Below, in pieces: positions 1-7,444 of a DNA stretch of 13,070 bases; position 1 is the first letter of the stretch, and every line of letters begins with the position of its first letter. Origin of the DNA: Deltaproteobacteria bacterium UBA6967 (GTDB lineage Bacteria; SAR324; NAC60-12); contig DJYX01000079.1 of the NCBI GenBank assembly GCA_002450295.1, positions 1 to 13,070 of the forward strand, given 5' to 3'. A program made the translations under genes and the position numbers. Below the pieces are notes generated by a model, which ran no database searches, had not been told where the DNA came from, and worked only from the letters and a program-made list of their open reading frames with translations.

Positions 1-792
1 GCTGCGCATGCAGAAATTTATGTGAACGACGCCTTCTCTGCGGCTCATCGAGCCCACGCTTCAACCCATGCGATCAGCAAGTTTCTGCCAGCATATGCTG
101 GCCCTAGTATGGTAGCTGAACTGGAAGCACTTCAAGCCGCGCTTGGTGATCCCAAACGTCCAGTTGCAGCCCTGGTTGGTGGTGCAAAAGTGTCCAGTAA
201 AATTGATGTGCTCCAGCACTTAGTGCCACGCATGGATAAGCTGATCATTGGTGGTGGAATGGCAAACACCTTTCTTCTCGCTCAGGGAATGAAAATTGGG
301 AAATCACTAGCTGAAGCAGATTTAGTAGAAACCGCTAAGGCTATTCTAGGAAAGGCGAAGGAGTGCGGCTGTGAGATTTTACTGCCAGTTGATGCAGTTG
401 TCGCGAATGCTCTGAGCGCTGACGCGCTTTCCCAAACGGTGCATGTTGACAATGTGGCAGAAGATCAGATGATTCTAGATGTTGGGCCAGACTCGATTGA
501 ACTGTTCAACAATCATCTTGGGAAATGCCAAACTCTGCTTTGGAATGGGCCACTAGGTGCTTTTGAAGTCAATCCCTTTGGCGAAGGAACTTTCGCGGTT
601 GCCAAGGAAGCTGCCGAATTAACCAAGACAGGAAAATTACTTACGGTTGCAGGCGGTGGAGATACTGTTGCGGCTCTCAACGTTGCAGGTGTGGCGGCAT
701 CCTTCAGTTACGTTTCGACAGCAGGTGGCGCTTTTTTGGAGTGGCTGGAAGGTAAGGAACTTCCTGGAGTTAGTGTGTTGTTTGAATCATGA
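1..792 (+). CDS. pgk: Phosphoglycerate kinase, C-terminal part (5' end outside window)
   Basis: Phosphoglycerate kinase transfers phosphate between 1,3-bisphosphoglycerate and ADP in glycolysis/gluconeogenesis, in the cytoplasm. The reading frame is open from base 1, and the residues before the GTG at 22 ([12 protein letters not shown]) match the family, so that GTG is an internal valine and not a start. 263 residues are present; family members are about 385-400 long, so roughly the first 125-135 residues, including the substrate-binding N-terminal segment, are missing. Visible hallmarks are the AAHRAHAS segment, the hinge-region [11 protein letters not shown], the GGAKVSSKI nucleotide-domain motif, [21 protein letters not shown], the [11 protein letters not shown] motif, and the C-terminal GGGDTVAAL and [13 protein letters not shown] motifs that contact the ATP phosphates. 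It ends in TGA and is followed within 15 bp by an intrinsic terminator, so it is the last gene of its transcript. In many bacteria pgk follows gap, which would lie upstream. Identification is secure. Confidence 0.97.
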   Translation, partial: AAHAEIYVNDAFSAAHRAHASTHAISKFLPAYAGPSMVAELEALQAALGDPKRPVAALVGGAKVSSKIDVLQHLVPRMDKLIIGGGMANTFLLAQGMKIGKSLAEADLVETAKAILGKAKECGCEILLPVDAVVANALSADALSQTVHVDNVAEDQMILDVGPDSIELFNNHLGKCQTLLWNGPLGAFEVNPFGEGTFAVAKEAAELTKTGKLLTVAGGGDTVAALNVAGVAASFSYVSTAGGAFLEWLEGKELPGVSVLFES

Positions 793-806
793 TTGCAAAG
801 CAATGG

Positions 807-843
807 CTGGGAATTAGACGATATTCCCAGTCTGAATTTTTTT
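807..843 (+). terminator. Intrinsic terminator of pgk
   Basis: A perfect 8-bp inverted repeat, CTGGGAAT (807-814) and ATTCCCAG (823-830), encloses an 8-nt loop. It is followed after six bases by a run of seven T (837-843). It starts 15 bp after the pgk stop codon. The gap between stem and T run is a little longer than ideal, but the stem is perfect and the position fits. On the minus strand there is no comparable T run after the stem, so it looks directional. Confidence 0.75.
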
Positions 844-850
844 AAAATCA

Positions 851-1048
851 TCAACTTAGTGACTTTTCATCGCGGTATAATTTCCAAGTTCTTCTAGCCC
901 ATTTTTCATCGAAACCACGTTTCTCAGCCTCAATAATCCACTCAACTTCTGATCCTATCAGGAGTGTTCTTACCATTTCATCTACGTCCCAGTCCTCAAT
1001 TTGTTTTTCACCTTTGAGCCATTCTGGCAGCCAATCGGATGAATCCAT
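851..1048 (-). CDS. Possible small hypothetical protein, 65 aa, tryptophan- and acid-rich
   Basis: I do not recognise this protein. The 65-residue product is soluble-looking, with five tryptophans, many Asp/Glu and Lys/Arg residues, no cysteine and a likely helical second half (around IEAEKRGFDEKWARRTWKL). That even, amphipathic composition looks more protein-like than the competing frames here. It is convergent to pgk and stops 8 bp from the T run of the pgk terminator. The upstream sequence on the minus strand (AAGTAGAAA before ATG) offers only a weak ribosome binding site, and no clear promoter is seen. It could be a real small gene of unknown role or a chance open frame in a gene-poor gap. 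Conservation of the translated sequence in relatives would decide. Confidence 0.4.
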   Translation of the reverse strand: MDSSDWLPEWLKGEKQIEDWDVDEMVRTLLIGSEVEWIIEAEKRGFDEKWARRTWKLYRDEKSLS

Positions 1049-1081
1049 TTTCTACTTACATTGCTGTTGGTTTTCTGCAAT

Positions 1082-1204
1082 ATGTTGCTGTCGATTTTGA
1101 AAGGAAATAGTTTAACGGTACTTGCACAGCAGCTACAAGATGACCTTGGAACTTCGATGTTTGATCGAAAATTTTTCACAAGGGTAAGGTTTTCAAGCTC
1201 ATCC
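1082..1204 (+). pseudogene. Possible relic of a LysR-type regulator DNA-binding domain
   Basis: Reading from the ATG at 1082, this frame gives about 40 residues ending in TGA at 1202-1204. It contains LQDDLGTSMFDRKFFTRVRF, which resembles the end of the LysR-family winged helix-turn-helix: LE-D-LG-x-x-LF-x-R followed by RVRL. The preceding GNSLTVLAQQ resembles the GSxTxAA helix that normally begins the motif. The recognition-helix segment of about 15-20 residues that should lie between them is missing, and no effector-binding domain follows. If the resemblance is real, this is a decayed, internally deleted fragment. The match is short and could be coincidence. Confidence 0.27.
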
Positions 1205-1230
1205 AGATGATCAAAGCAAATGATTCAGGC

Positions 1231-1236
1231 GAGAGG
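1231..1236 (+). promoter_or_regulatory. Ribosome binding site that sets the GGCT-like gene start
   Basis: GAGAGG lies 6 nt before the ATG at 1243. The alternative in-frame ATG at 1207 has no purine-rich site in front of it. This supports the shorter, 284-residue protein. Confidence 0.6.
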
Positions 1237-1242
1237 GTTCTC

Positions 1243-2097
1243 ATGAAAAATAACGTGTTCCCGATTGAGAACGGGATAAACCTATTCATTTACGGAACAC
1301 TTTTACCCGGTTGTAGGCTTGAGAAAAAAATTATCGGTTGTTCACGAAGAGGCCCAGTACTCTTAGAGGGCGCTGAGCTATATGACTTGGGTGCGTATCC
1401 AGGGATGGTTCTTGGAAGAGGTACTGTGGTTGGAGCATGGATTACAGTTTCTCCAGATGCATTGATCTTATTAGATAAAATCGAAGGCTATCAGAGTGCC
1501 CTTGCAGCAGAGGATTGTCCATACCTACGTCGACCAGTTGAAGTCACGAGGTTTGCGGATGGCCAACGGGTCAGATTACAAAGTTATCTCTTGAATCAGG
1601 ATCCTAAGGGACTTGCTAGGATCAATCATGGATGCTATCGCCGTCATCTAGTTGAAAAACAAACATCTGGGAATTGGATCCTGGCATACGGTTCAAACCT
1701 CAGCACCGCTCGTCTTGAGGAAAGAGTTGGAAAACTTGATAGAGCTAGGTCAGGTTGGATCCCAGAATTTCGATTGGTTTTCAACAAACAATCTGGAACT
1801 GACAATCAACACACCGCAGCAAATATTCAATTTGACCCAACTGCTCGTACACCAGCGGTAGCTTGGTGGTTGGAAAGCAATCAGATCTCTGAATTGGACC
1901 GCTATGAGGGAGTCCCAGATCATTATTTTCGAATTGGAGTGCCTTTTGTGGATCGGTCTCATCCAAACGAAGTGGAGTATTTGCAGGGATATGTCGCTCA
2001 CCCTGACCAGCTCTCGAGCGGACGGCCTTCTGAGAAATATCTGAGTTACCTAAAAATCGGTTATCAAGAGCATGGCTTGGATTTACTTGAAATATAG
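1243..2097 (+). CDS. Tandem gamma-glutamylcyclotransferase (AIG2/GGCT-like) domain protein
   Basis: The 284-residue product has two copies of the GGCT/AIG2-like fold. Domain 1 (about residues 13-90) begins with the glycine loop FIYGTLLPG (YGTL at 17-20) and has LYDLGAYPGM and LLDKIEGY, whose Glu81 sits where the family's catalytic glutamate lies. Domain 2 (about 145-235) begins with LAYGSNL (149-153) and has ELDRYEGV with Glu222 in the equivalent place. Enzymes of this superfamily cleave gamma-glutamyl amides to release 5-oxoproline, and some relatives (GGACT, BtrG type) remove gamma-glutamyl groups from amines. The true substrate cannot be read from sequence. Domain 1 is of the short AIG2/YtfP type; domain 2 opens with YGSN as in classical GGCT. 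There is no signal peptide, so it is probably cytoplasmic. The start at 1243 is chosen because of GAGAGG upstream; a start at 1207 would add 12 residues. The next gene begins 103 bp downstream. Confidence 0.8.
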   Translation: MKNNVFPIENGINLFIYGTLLPGCRLEKKIIGCSRRGPVLLEGAELYDLGAYPGMVLGRGTVVGAWITVSPDALILLDKIEGYQSALAAEDCPYLRRPVEVTRFADGQRVRLQSYLLNQDPKGLARINHGCYRRHLVEKQTSGNWILAYGSNLSTARLEERVGKLDRARSGWIPEFRLVFNKQSGTDNQHTAANIQFDPTARTPAVAWWLESNQISELDRYEGVPDHYFRIGVPFVDRSHPNEVEYLQGYVAHPDQLSSGRPSEKYLSYLKIGYQEHGLDLLEI

Positions 2098-2200
2098 GAT
2101 CAGTCACTTGCTAAAGCTGATTGATGGATTGTTTTCAAAACACCCAGACCTTTCAAATTTCATTTCAATTTTGAGAAATCACTGAAGTCTAACTTCCGTC

Positions 2201-3127
2201 ATGATCCCTCTCTATATCTGGCCACTATTTGCGCTGGCATTAGTTGCGATTAGTAGTGCTGGTTTAGTTTTTCAGGAATTAGGAGAAGTCCCTCCATTGC
2301 TCCGTGCATCTTGGAGGATGCAAGCAACTTCTCTGGTACTACTGCCTCTCTTTCTATGGCAGTGGCAGTTGCTCCGAAAATTACAAATCAGCCTCCAGGA
2401 TATTTTGATTTTACTGGGCTCAAGCGTTTGCTTGGGGATGCACTTTGGTTTTTGGGTGTGGTCACTTGACCACACCAGTCTTGTTCATAGCTTGCTATTC
2501 GTAACAAGTCATCCCTTGGTGATTGTTGCTCTGATGCCGATCTTGGGACAACAGTTGCGCAAAGGACATATTTGGGGAACAGCATTGGGTGTTATGGGAG
2601 CCTTGATTACCCTGAAGGATACGGAAGATAGTGGAACAGTCACTCTAATCGGGGATCTGGTCGCGATCGCGGGGGCGGTAGCTGTAGTTGGTTATTTCTA
2701 TGCGGGACACCACCTGCGTTCAAAGAGACAATGGCCAATCTTTGTCTATGCTCTACCAGTCACAATGCTCGCCGGTATTTGGCTGGGTTTGGCCTCTTGG
2801 GCCTGGGAGGAGTCCGTTGGTCCTTTCTCTATTAATTGGGGATGGTTTGGCTGGTGGAAGTCTGATTGGATCTGGGCTGTGGCTTATCTTGCCTTTGGTC
2901 CAGGGTTATGCGGCCACACTGGTTTAAACACGGTAATGCGCTACCTACCACCTGTGGTTGTTTCAGTAGGAATGCTACTGGAACCATTGCTGGGTGGCAT
3001 CATTGAATGGTTTTGGCGAGGTGGAACTGGGCCGGGGTTCTGGACCTGGTTGGGTGCACCTCTGTTGTTAATAGGGGCGGGTTGGGTAACTCTAACAAAC
3101 GCTCGTTCTGAAGAAATGAGAGAGTAA
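2201..3127 (+). CDS. EamA-family (DMT superfamily) membrane permease
   Basis: The 308-residue protein is very hydrophobic, with about ten predicted membrane helices in two five-helix EamA repeats. Repeat 1 opens with a helix (about 3-23) and then FQELGEVPPLLRASWRM, the typical segment after helix 1 in drug/metabolite transporters. Repeat 2 starts around residue 150 (GDLVAIAGAVAVVGYFYAG). The C-terminal part has GHTGLNTVMRYLPPVVVSVG and MLLEPLLGGIIEW, which match the conserved end of EamA proteins (family pattern GHxxxNxxLRYxPxxxVS and LEPV). Such proteins sit in the inner membrane and usually export amino acids, nucleosides or other metabolites; the substrate cannot be inferred here. The length is normal and no residues appear to be missing. 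No good ribosome binding site precedes the ATG at 2201. The gene follows the GGCT-like gene in the same direction, but a shared transcript is only possible, not shown. Confidence 0.85.
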   Translation: MIPLYIWPLFALALVAISSAGLVFQELGEVPPLLRASWRMQATSLVLLPLFLWQWQLLRKLQISLQDILILLGSSVCLGMHFGFWVWSLDHTSLVHSLLFVTSHPLVIVALMPILGQQLRKGHIWGTALGVMGALITLKDTEDSGTVTLIGDLVAIAGAVAVVGYFYAGHHLRSKRQWPIFVYALPVTMLAGIWLGLASWAWEESVGPFSINWGWFGWWKSDWIWAVAYLAFGPGLCGHTGLNTVMRYLPPVVVSVGMLLEPLLGGIIEWFWRGGTGPGFWTWLGAPLLLIGAGWVTLTNARSEEMRE

Positions 3128-3226
3128 TTGGTTGCTGCAACACCTTTCGCAAAGCCAAGCTTGTACCCTTCAACCATTGTCCCATAGTCAGTTGATTTTC
3201 TAGAAATCTCTTTCTGTAGCATCAAG

Positions 3227-3496
3227 ATGAATGAATCAATTTCAGAAATTCGCCAAAGAGAACGTCTATTGCGGTTGGATGCTCACATTCGTTTCGAGTT
3301 TGAATTAACTGCTCAGCGGATGACCTACCTTGCTATCGCTCTATCCTTTCTTTTCTCTACCTTCATTCTAGCTTTAGCCAACAGCAGTATTCCCAATGTT
3401 CATCCTCTTCTCCTCCGGGTAATCTCGATGGTGCCCTGGTTTGGAATGTTGCTAGCCACCATCGTCCTTGCTTTTGTCTTTGTTTCATTTCATTGA
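3227..3496 (+). CDS. Small membrane protein, N-terminal part (likely split by a frameshift)
   Basis: The 89-residue product is of unknown function. A charged N-terminal segment (residues 1-30, rich in Arg and Glu) is followed by two membrane helices: MTYLAIALSFLFSTFILALA (about 32-51) and a second at about 64-87 (PWFGMLLATIVLAFVFVSF). The frame ends abruptly at TGA 3494-3496, directly after the second helix. The adjacent frame continues with TRKLRRERF, the sort of positively charged segment expected just after a membrane helix on the cytoplasmic side. I therefore suspect that this and the following frame were one gene of about 150 codons, now separated by a single-base shift near 3485-3495. 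It could also be a genuine short protein translationally coupled to the next frame. No strong ribosome binding site precedes the ATG. Confidence 0.55.
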   Translation: MNESISEIRQRERLLRLDAHIRFEFELTAQRMTYLAIALSFLFSTFILALANSSIPNVHPLLLRVISMVPWFGMLLATIVLAFVFVSFH

Positions 3497-3681
3497 CACG
3501 CAAATTACGTAGAGAAAGATTCATCCTTGAGGGCGAAATTCCTCAAAGTGCACTCCATCCTGATGTGAGCCATGCCAGTTGGGAAATTGTTTTGGGACAT
3601 TTGCCACCCGTTTGTGTCTCTTCTGCTTTTCTAGGTGCATGGATTCTGATTTGGCCAAGTAGTTCATCACTCTGGCCCTAA
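3493..3681 (+). CDS. Small membrane protein, C-terminal part (continuation in the -1 frame)
   Basis: The 62-codon frame overlaps the stop of the previous frame by 4 nt (TTGA), and its only possible start here is a TTG. The product has a basic beginning (TRKLRRERFILEGEI), a soluble middle and one membrane helix near the C-terminus (about residues 39-55, CVSSAFLGAWILIW). It ends 14 bp before the helicase start. The frame stays open upstream of the TTG without a stop for at least 70 bases, alongside the previous frame. This is what is expected if the two frames are parts of one protein joined by a -1 (or +2) shift. The alternatives are a separately translated gene coupled through the TTGA overlap, or a sequencing or assembly error. 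No classical slippery heptamer is seen at the junction, so programmed frameshifting is not supported. I do not recognise the family. Confidence 0.45.
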   Translation: MTRKLRRERFILEGEIPQSALHPDVSHASWEIVLGHLPPVCVSSAFLGAWILIWPSSSSLWP

Positions 3682-3695
3682 ACCCCACAAAAATT

Positions 3696-6600
3696 ATGTC
3701 AGTCATTTTTTCTGATTATGAGGCACGTGCAAAGGCCTTGAATCCGTCTAAAAGTTTTATAGTCCAAGCCCCTGCTGGCTCTGGGAAGACCGAGTTACTT
3801 ACTCAACGAATTCTCTCCTTATTGGCGGTGGTGGAGAAACCAGAAGAAATCCTTGCCATCACATTTACGAACAAAGCGGCAGGTGAGATGCGCGAGCGTC
3901 TTCTAAGGCAACTCCGTCTTGCTTCAGAGCATCTCGAGCCTCCAGAACTGGATCATGAAAAGCAAACATGGGAACTCGCCAGGGCTGCTCTTGAACAGGA
4001 CTCTCGATCTAAATGGAATTTGTTGCGTCAACCCGAACGAATCAGGCTGCAGACGATCGATTCTTTTTGTGCTTCTCTTGTGCGCCGAACACCTCTTAGC
4101 GCGGGAGTGGGTGGTCCGCTGACTGTGGAGGAGTTTCCCAAAGAGTTGTATCAAATGGCAGTTCGAGGGATTTTGGAGCGACTAGAAAATGATACAGATC
4201 CCTTGAGCAGAGATGTTCAGACGATTCTTGAGCATTTACACAACCATATCAGTCGGCTAGAGGAGTTGTTGGTAGATTTGGTGGGTAGAAGAGAACAGTG
4301 GCTACGCTGGTTTCGTAAGCTCCCTAATGACATGGAAAAGATTCGAGAGAGTTTATCTGAGTCATTTGAACGAACAATTTCAGAAGAGATGCTCACACTA
4401 TGCAGCTTCCTTGAAAATAGCGATTATAGGTTGATTCAACCCTGCCTCCAAAGCGCTCAACCACATTTGACTCAGGTAGATCCGGAGTTGGCAAATAAAG
4501 TTTCAGAACTTCCCTACCAAACCCCTGAGGCCAAATTCTCAGATTTGGTTCATTGGCATACATTGGCACAATGCCTTCTCACTGGTAAAGGTAGTTGGAG
4601 AGAGCGATTAACCAAAAACCAAGGGTTTCCTACTGCCATTAAGGAAATCAAGCAATCTTTGGAGGAATGGCTGCAGCATCAGCCTGTAGAACATGCAGAA
4701 ACCCTGAAGAATATTGCAAAGCTTCCTCTGCGACCAAATTTTGAAGAGCCTTCTTGGCAAGTTATAGAAGCTTTGCTCCGGCTTCTCCAGAGTGCTTCAG
4801 ATGAGTTAAAAGGGGTATTTCGTGATCAGGCCAGGGTGGATTTTAGTGAGGTTTCCCAGAGAGCTCTTCTTACACTAGCAGATGAGAGCGTGGCTGAAGA
4901 GGACAATTTGTCAGATTTACGACATGTCCTAGTCGATGAATTCCAGGATACCAGCCATGGTCAGTTTGAATTGCTGGAAACCCTCACAAAAGGCTGGGAT
5001 TCTCAATCAGGGAAGACGATCTTTCTGGTTGGGGATCCGATGCAGTCCATTTATCGATTTCGTCAAGCAGAAGTCAGCCTGTTCCGGAGAGTGCAGCAAA
5101 TAGGGTTAGGTCAATTACACCCGGAGTCTCTCGTTCTTAAGCGAAATTTCCGCTCCCAAGCTGGAATCGTTGACTGGGTAAACCAAAAGTTCTCGCTAAT
5201 CTTTCCAGCATTAGAAAATCCAGATATTGGTGCGATTGGTTACTCACAATCTGAGTCGCACCATCAGCATCTCGATGGAAATGCGGTTGAAGTTCATTTA
5301 CTTGATAAAGAAAAGGTATCAGCTGAAGCAGAGTTGGTTTCTCAGCTTATTCACAAAACAGTTCAAAAACATGGAGTTGGACATTCAATTGGTGTTTTGG
5401 TTCGCAACCGCAATCACCTACTAAAAATCCTCCCTCACTTACGTGCTTCCGGAGTCCAGTTCAGGGCTGTTGAAATTGAACCCCTTGCGAAGCGTCAAAT
5501 CATTGATGACCTACTTCACCTAACTCGAGCGACGATTCACTCTGGAGATCGCGGTGCTTGGTTGGCGGTGTTGCGAGCACCATGGTGCGGATTGACTTTG
5601 GCAGATCTGACAGTCCTTTTTGGGCAAGATTTGCAGTCAACTATTCCTCACCTCCTACAGCAAGTTTGGAGTGAAGAACTGAGTTCTGATGGAACCCAAA
5701 GACTACAAAATTTTCTGAAAGCTTGGGTGCCCGTCGCTCCTCAGCTTCAGCAGTTTGGTCTGCGTGGAGCCATAGAGTCCCTTTGGTTGAGGTTTCAAGG
5801 GCCGAAACTTTTACGAGAAGAAAGAGATTTGCTAGATGCCGAAAGTTTCTTTCGATTACTGGGAGAATTGGATCAGAAGAAATGGTTGTTGCCGGACCGA
5901 TTCGATGAAGCTATGCAAGGCCTCTATTCGCAAACCCAAAATGCTGAAGCTCAAATTGAAGTGATGACTATGCACAAAGCGAAAGGACTTCAATTTGACA
6001 CCGTTATACTTCCTGGACTTGATCGGAATGCAAAATCAGAGGGTGCTTCCTTGCTACGGTGGCAAGAACAGTCATTTAATGATGGCACCAGTTCATTGCT
6101 GTTGGCTCCAATCCAAGAATCTGGGCAAAAACAGCATCCCTTGTATTCATATCTGCAGGGCCTCGAGAGTCAGAAAGCCAATTTGGAATCAGCACGTTTA
6201 CTCTATGTGGCTGTGACTCGCGCTAAGAAATATCTACACATTCTTGGCAGCGTAAGCTTTGACGATGCTGATCAGCCCAAAGCCCCCAATGCTGGGAGTT
6301 TGTTGTGGCGTTTGTGGCCTCATCTTGAGAAAGAGGTTTTGTTTGATGATCAAATCAAAAATCAGAGCTATCCAGAGATGGTTTTGGCTCAACAAGATAT
6401 GCTGCTCAGAATCCCTCACTCAGCATTGAAAAACGAAGTACCCTCACAAGTTAATTCCAAACCAAATGACCTTGGTGAGGATGAAACAGATCGTTTTGAA
6501 GATACTGCTGCTACTTCAATGGTTGGGACAGCAAGCTGGATTCGTAGGGAGATCGGAGTGCAGATTCATCAGGTTTTACAACAGATTTCGGAGGACGGAC

Positions 6601-7067
6601 TTGAGAATTGGTCGTTTGAGAAACCAAAAGAAATGCGAAAAAAATGGCAGTGGGCTTTGGTTCAGAAAGGTATTCCAAATAAACTAATTCCAGCTGCCTT
6701 GAAACAACTTCAATCGATCATTGATATTTCACTTTCAAGTGAGCAGGGAAGATGGATTCTGGGTCACCATCGACTCGCAAAAAATGAGTATGAGCTTGTG
6801 GTAGATTCAGGAAAAGGGATCAAGAGATATATTATTGATCGAACATTTGTAGATGAGCATGACCAGCGTTGGATCATTGATTACAAAAGTAGCGAACCGA
6901 TGGACTCTGAGGATTTAAATGCCTTTTTCAGTAGAATGGAGCAACGATACAAAGCCCAACTCTCAGGCTATCTGAATCTATTCAATCTATCAGAACCTAG
7001 TCGTCGTCATCGTTGTGGATTGTTCTTTCCCATGTTGGGACGCTTCCATGAAATCATGATGCAATAA
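3696..7067 (+). CDS. AddA/RecB-like UvrD-family helicase with C-terminal PD-(D/E)XK nuclease
   Basis: The 1123-residue protein is an ATP-dependent helicase-nuclease of the type that processes DNA double-strand ends for recombination. All superfamily 1 motifs are present: Walker A APAGSGKT (25-32), motif Ia ITFTNKAAGEMRERL (55-69), TIDSFC (120-125), motif II VDEFQDT (413-419), motif III VGDPMQSIYRFR, motif IV LKRNFRS, motif V MTMHKAKGLQFD (757-768) and motif VI YVAVTRAKK (837-845). The C-terminal nuclease is also complete: QIH with His958, Asp1048 (RYIIDRTF), Asp1062-Tyr-Lys1064 (WIIDYKSS), and YKAQLSGYL (1085-1093) for the QxxxY motif. The wording of the N-terminus and of EIEPLAKRQIIDDL resembles the proteobacterial AddA-like group, whose gene usually sits next to an AddB-like nuclease gene. 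No such partner lies on either side here: upstream is the small membrane gene and downstream is gltB. It acts in the cytoplasm on DNA. No strong ribosome binding site precedes the ATG at 3696. I withhold a gene symbol because the partner is not seen. Confidence 0.9.
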   Translation: MSVIFSDYEARAKALNPSKSFIVQAPAGSGKTELLTQRILSLLAVVEKPEEILAITFTNKAAGEMRERLLRQLRLASEHLEPPELDHEKQTWELARAALEQDSRSKWNLLRQPERIRLQTIDSFCASLVRRTPLSAGVGGPLTVEEFPKELYQMAVRGILERLENDTDPLSRDVQTILEHLHNHISRLEELLVDLVGRREQWLRWFRKLPNDMEKIRESLSESFERTISEEMLTLCSFLENSDYRLIQPCLQSAQPHLTQVDPELANKVSELPYQTPEAKFSDLVHWHTLAQCLLTGKGSWRERLTKNQGFPTAIKEIKQSLEEWLQHQPVEHAETLKNIAKLPLRPNFEEPSWQVIEALLRLLQSASDELKGVFRDQARVDFSEVSQRALLTLADESVAEEDNLSDLRHVLVDEFQDTSHGQFELLETLTKGWDSQSGKTIFLVGDPMQSIYRFRQAEVSLFRRVQQIGLGQLHPESLVLKRNFRSQAGIVDWVNQKFSLIFPALENPDIGAIGYSQSESHHQHLDGNAVEVHLLDKEKVSAEAELVSQLIHKTVQKHGVGHSIGVLVRNRNHLLKILPHLRASGVQFRAVEIEPLAKRQIIDDLLHLTRATIHSGDRGAWLAVLRAPWCGLTLADLTVLFGQDLQSTIPHLLQQVWSEELSSDGTQRLQNFLKAWVPVAPQLQQFGLRGAIESLWLRFQGPKLLREERDLLDAESFFRLLGELDQKKWLLPDRFDEAMQGLYSQTQNAEAQIEVMTMHKAKGLQFDTVILPGLDRNAKSEGASLLRWQEQSFNDGTSSLLLAPIQESGQKQHPLYSYLQGLESQKANLESARLLYVAVTRAKKYLHILGSVSFDDADQPKAPNAGSLLWRLWPHLEKEVLFDDQIKNQSYPEMVLAQQDMLLRIPHSALKNEVPSQVNSKPNDLGEDETDRFEDTAATSMVGTASWIRREIGVQIHQVLQQISEDGLENWSFEKPKEMRKKWQWALVQKGIPNKLIPAALKQLQSIIDISLSSEQGRWILGHHRLAKNEYELVVDSGKGIKRYIIDRTFVDEHDQRWIIDYKSSEPMDSEDLNAFFSRMEQRYKAQLSGYLNLFNLSEPSRRHRCGLFFPMLGRFHEIMMQ

Positions 7068-7162
7068 TACCATGAATTAGATGGCTTTTAGGTCAATTTG
7101 TACTTCAGGCTATTGATATGGTTCCTTCCTCTTTGAACTGCTGTACAGCCCAGCATCGTCAC

Positions 7163-7378
7163 CTATTGACTTGCCTTTGGAATAGATAACGAAAATTCTT
7201 GTCGATTGCGTTTCAAACGACCGGATGATATAAGGCATTCATTAAAATTTCGGAGTAATCGACTACTTGCGCCAATCCCATCTCCCCAAGAATTAAGCGG
7301 ATCTCGGCGAAATTTCCGAATCGCAATCCCGTGCGAACAAAATTCAATAACATACGCTTGCTGATGCGATTTGGTCAT
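7163..7378 (-). CDS. Doubtful small ORF, 71 aa, divergent to gltB
   Basis: I do not recognise this protein. The frame encodes 71 residues, basic overall (many Arg and Lys), with two cysteines and no membrane helix or known motif. It would be read divergently from gltB, leaving 71 bp between the two starts. The sequence before its ATG (GGCGTTTA) gives a poor ribosome binding site. It fills most of an otherwise empty gap, which is a mild argument for a real gene, but composition and signals do not separate it from a chance open frame. Confidence 0.2.
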   Translation of the reverse strand: MTKSHQQAYVIEFCSHGIAIRKFRRDPLNSWGDGIGASSRLLRNFNECLISSGRLKRNRQEFSLSIPKASQ

Positions 7379-7439
7379 TAAACGCCTAATCTCAGAAGGC
7401 CGCGACTAGTGAACTGAATACTGAATTTGTCTTCCGAGC

Positions 7440-7444
7440 AAGGA
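7440..7444 (+). promoter_or_regulatory. Ribosome binding site of gltB
   Basis: AAGGA lies 5 nt before the ATG at 7450. It fixes the gltB start, which also places the catalytic cysteine at the expected distance from the N-terminus. Confidence 0.7.

Noticed and set aside
982..1179. Minus-strand open frame of 65 codons overlapping the other small ORF
   Set aside because: Its product is cysteine- and serine-rich with no motif, it overlaps the more protein-like frame at 851-1048, and it is antisense to the LysR-like stretch.
2099..2121. Inverted repeat ATCAG...CTGAT after the GGCT-like gene
   Set aside because: The stem is short with a three-base bulge and no T run follows; not enough for a terminator call.
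2136..2142. AT-rich palindromic stretch around TGTTTTCAAAACA between the GGCT-like and permease genes
   Set aside because: Short and of a type common by chance in AT-rich gaps; no matching second site was seen to suggest an operator.
3227..7067. The membrane gene plus helicase-nuclease as a phage-defence module
   Set aside because: Helicase-nuclease genes do occur in defence systems, but this one has the layout and motifs of a housekeeping AddA-like repair enzyme, and no other defence gene or mobile element is present.
7070..7089. Possible terminator after the helicase gene (CCAT/ATGG hairpin followed by CTTTT)
   Set aside because: Only a 4-bp stem and four T; too weak to support.
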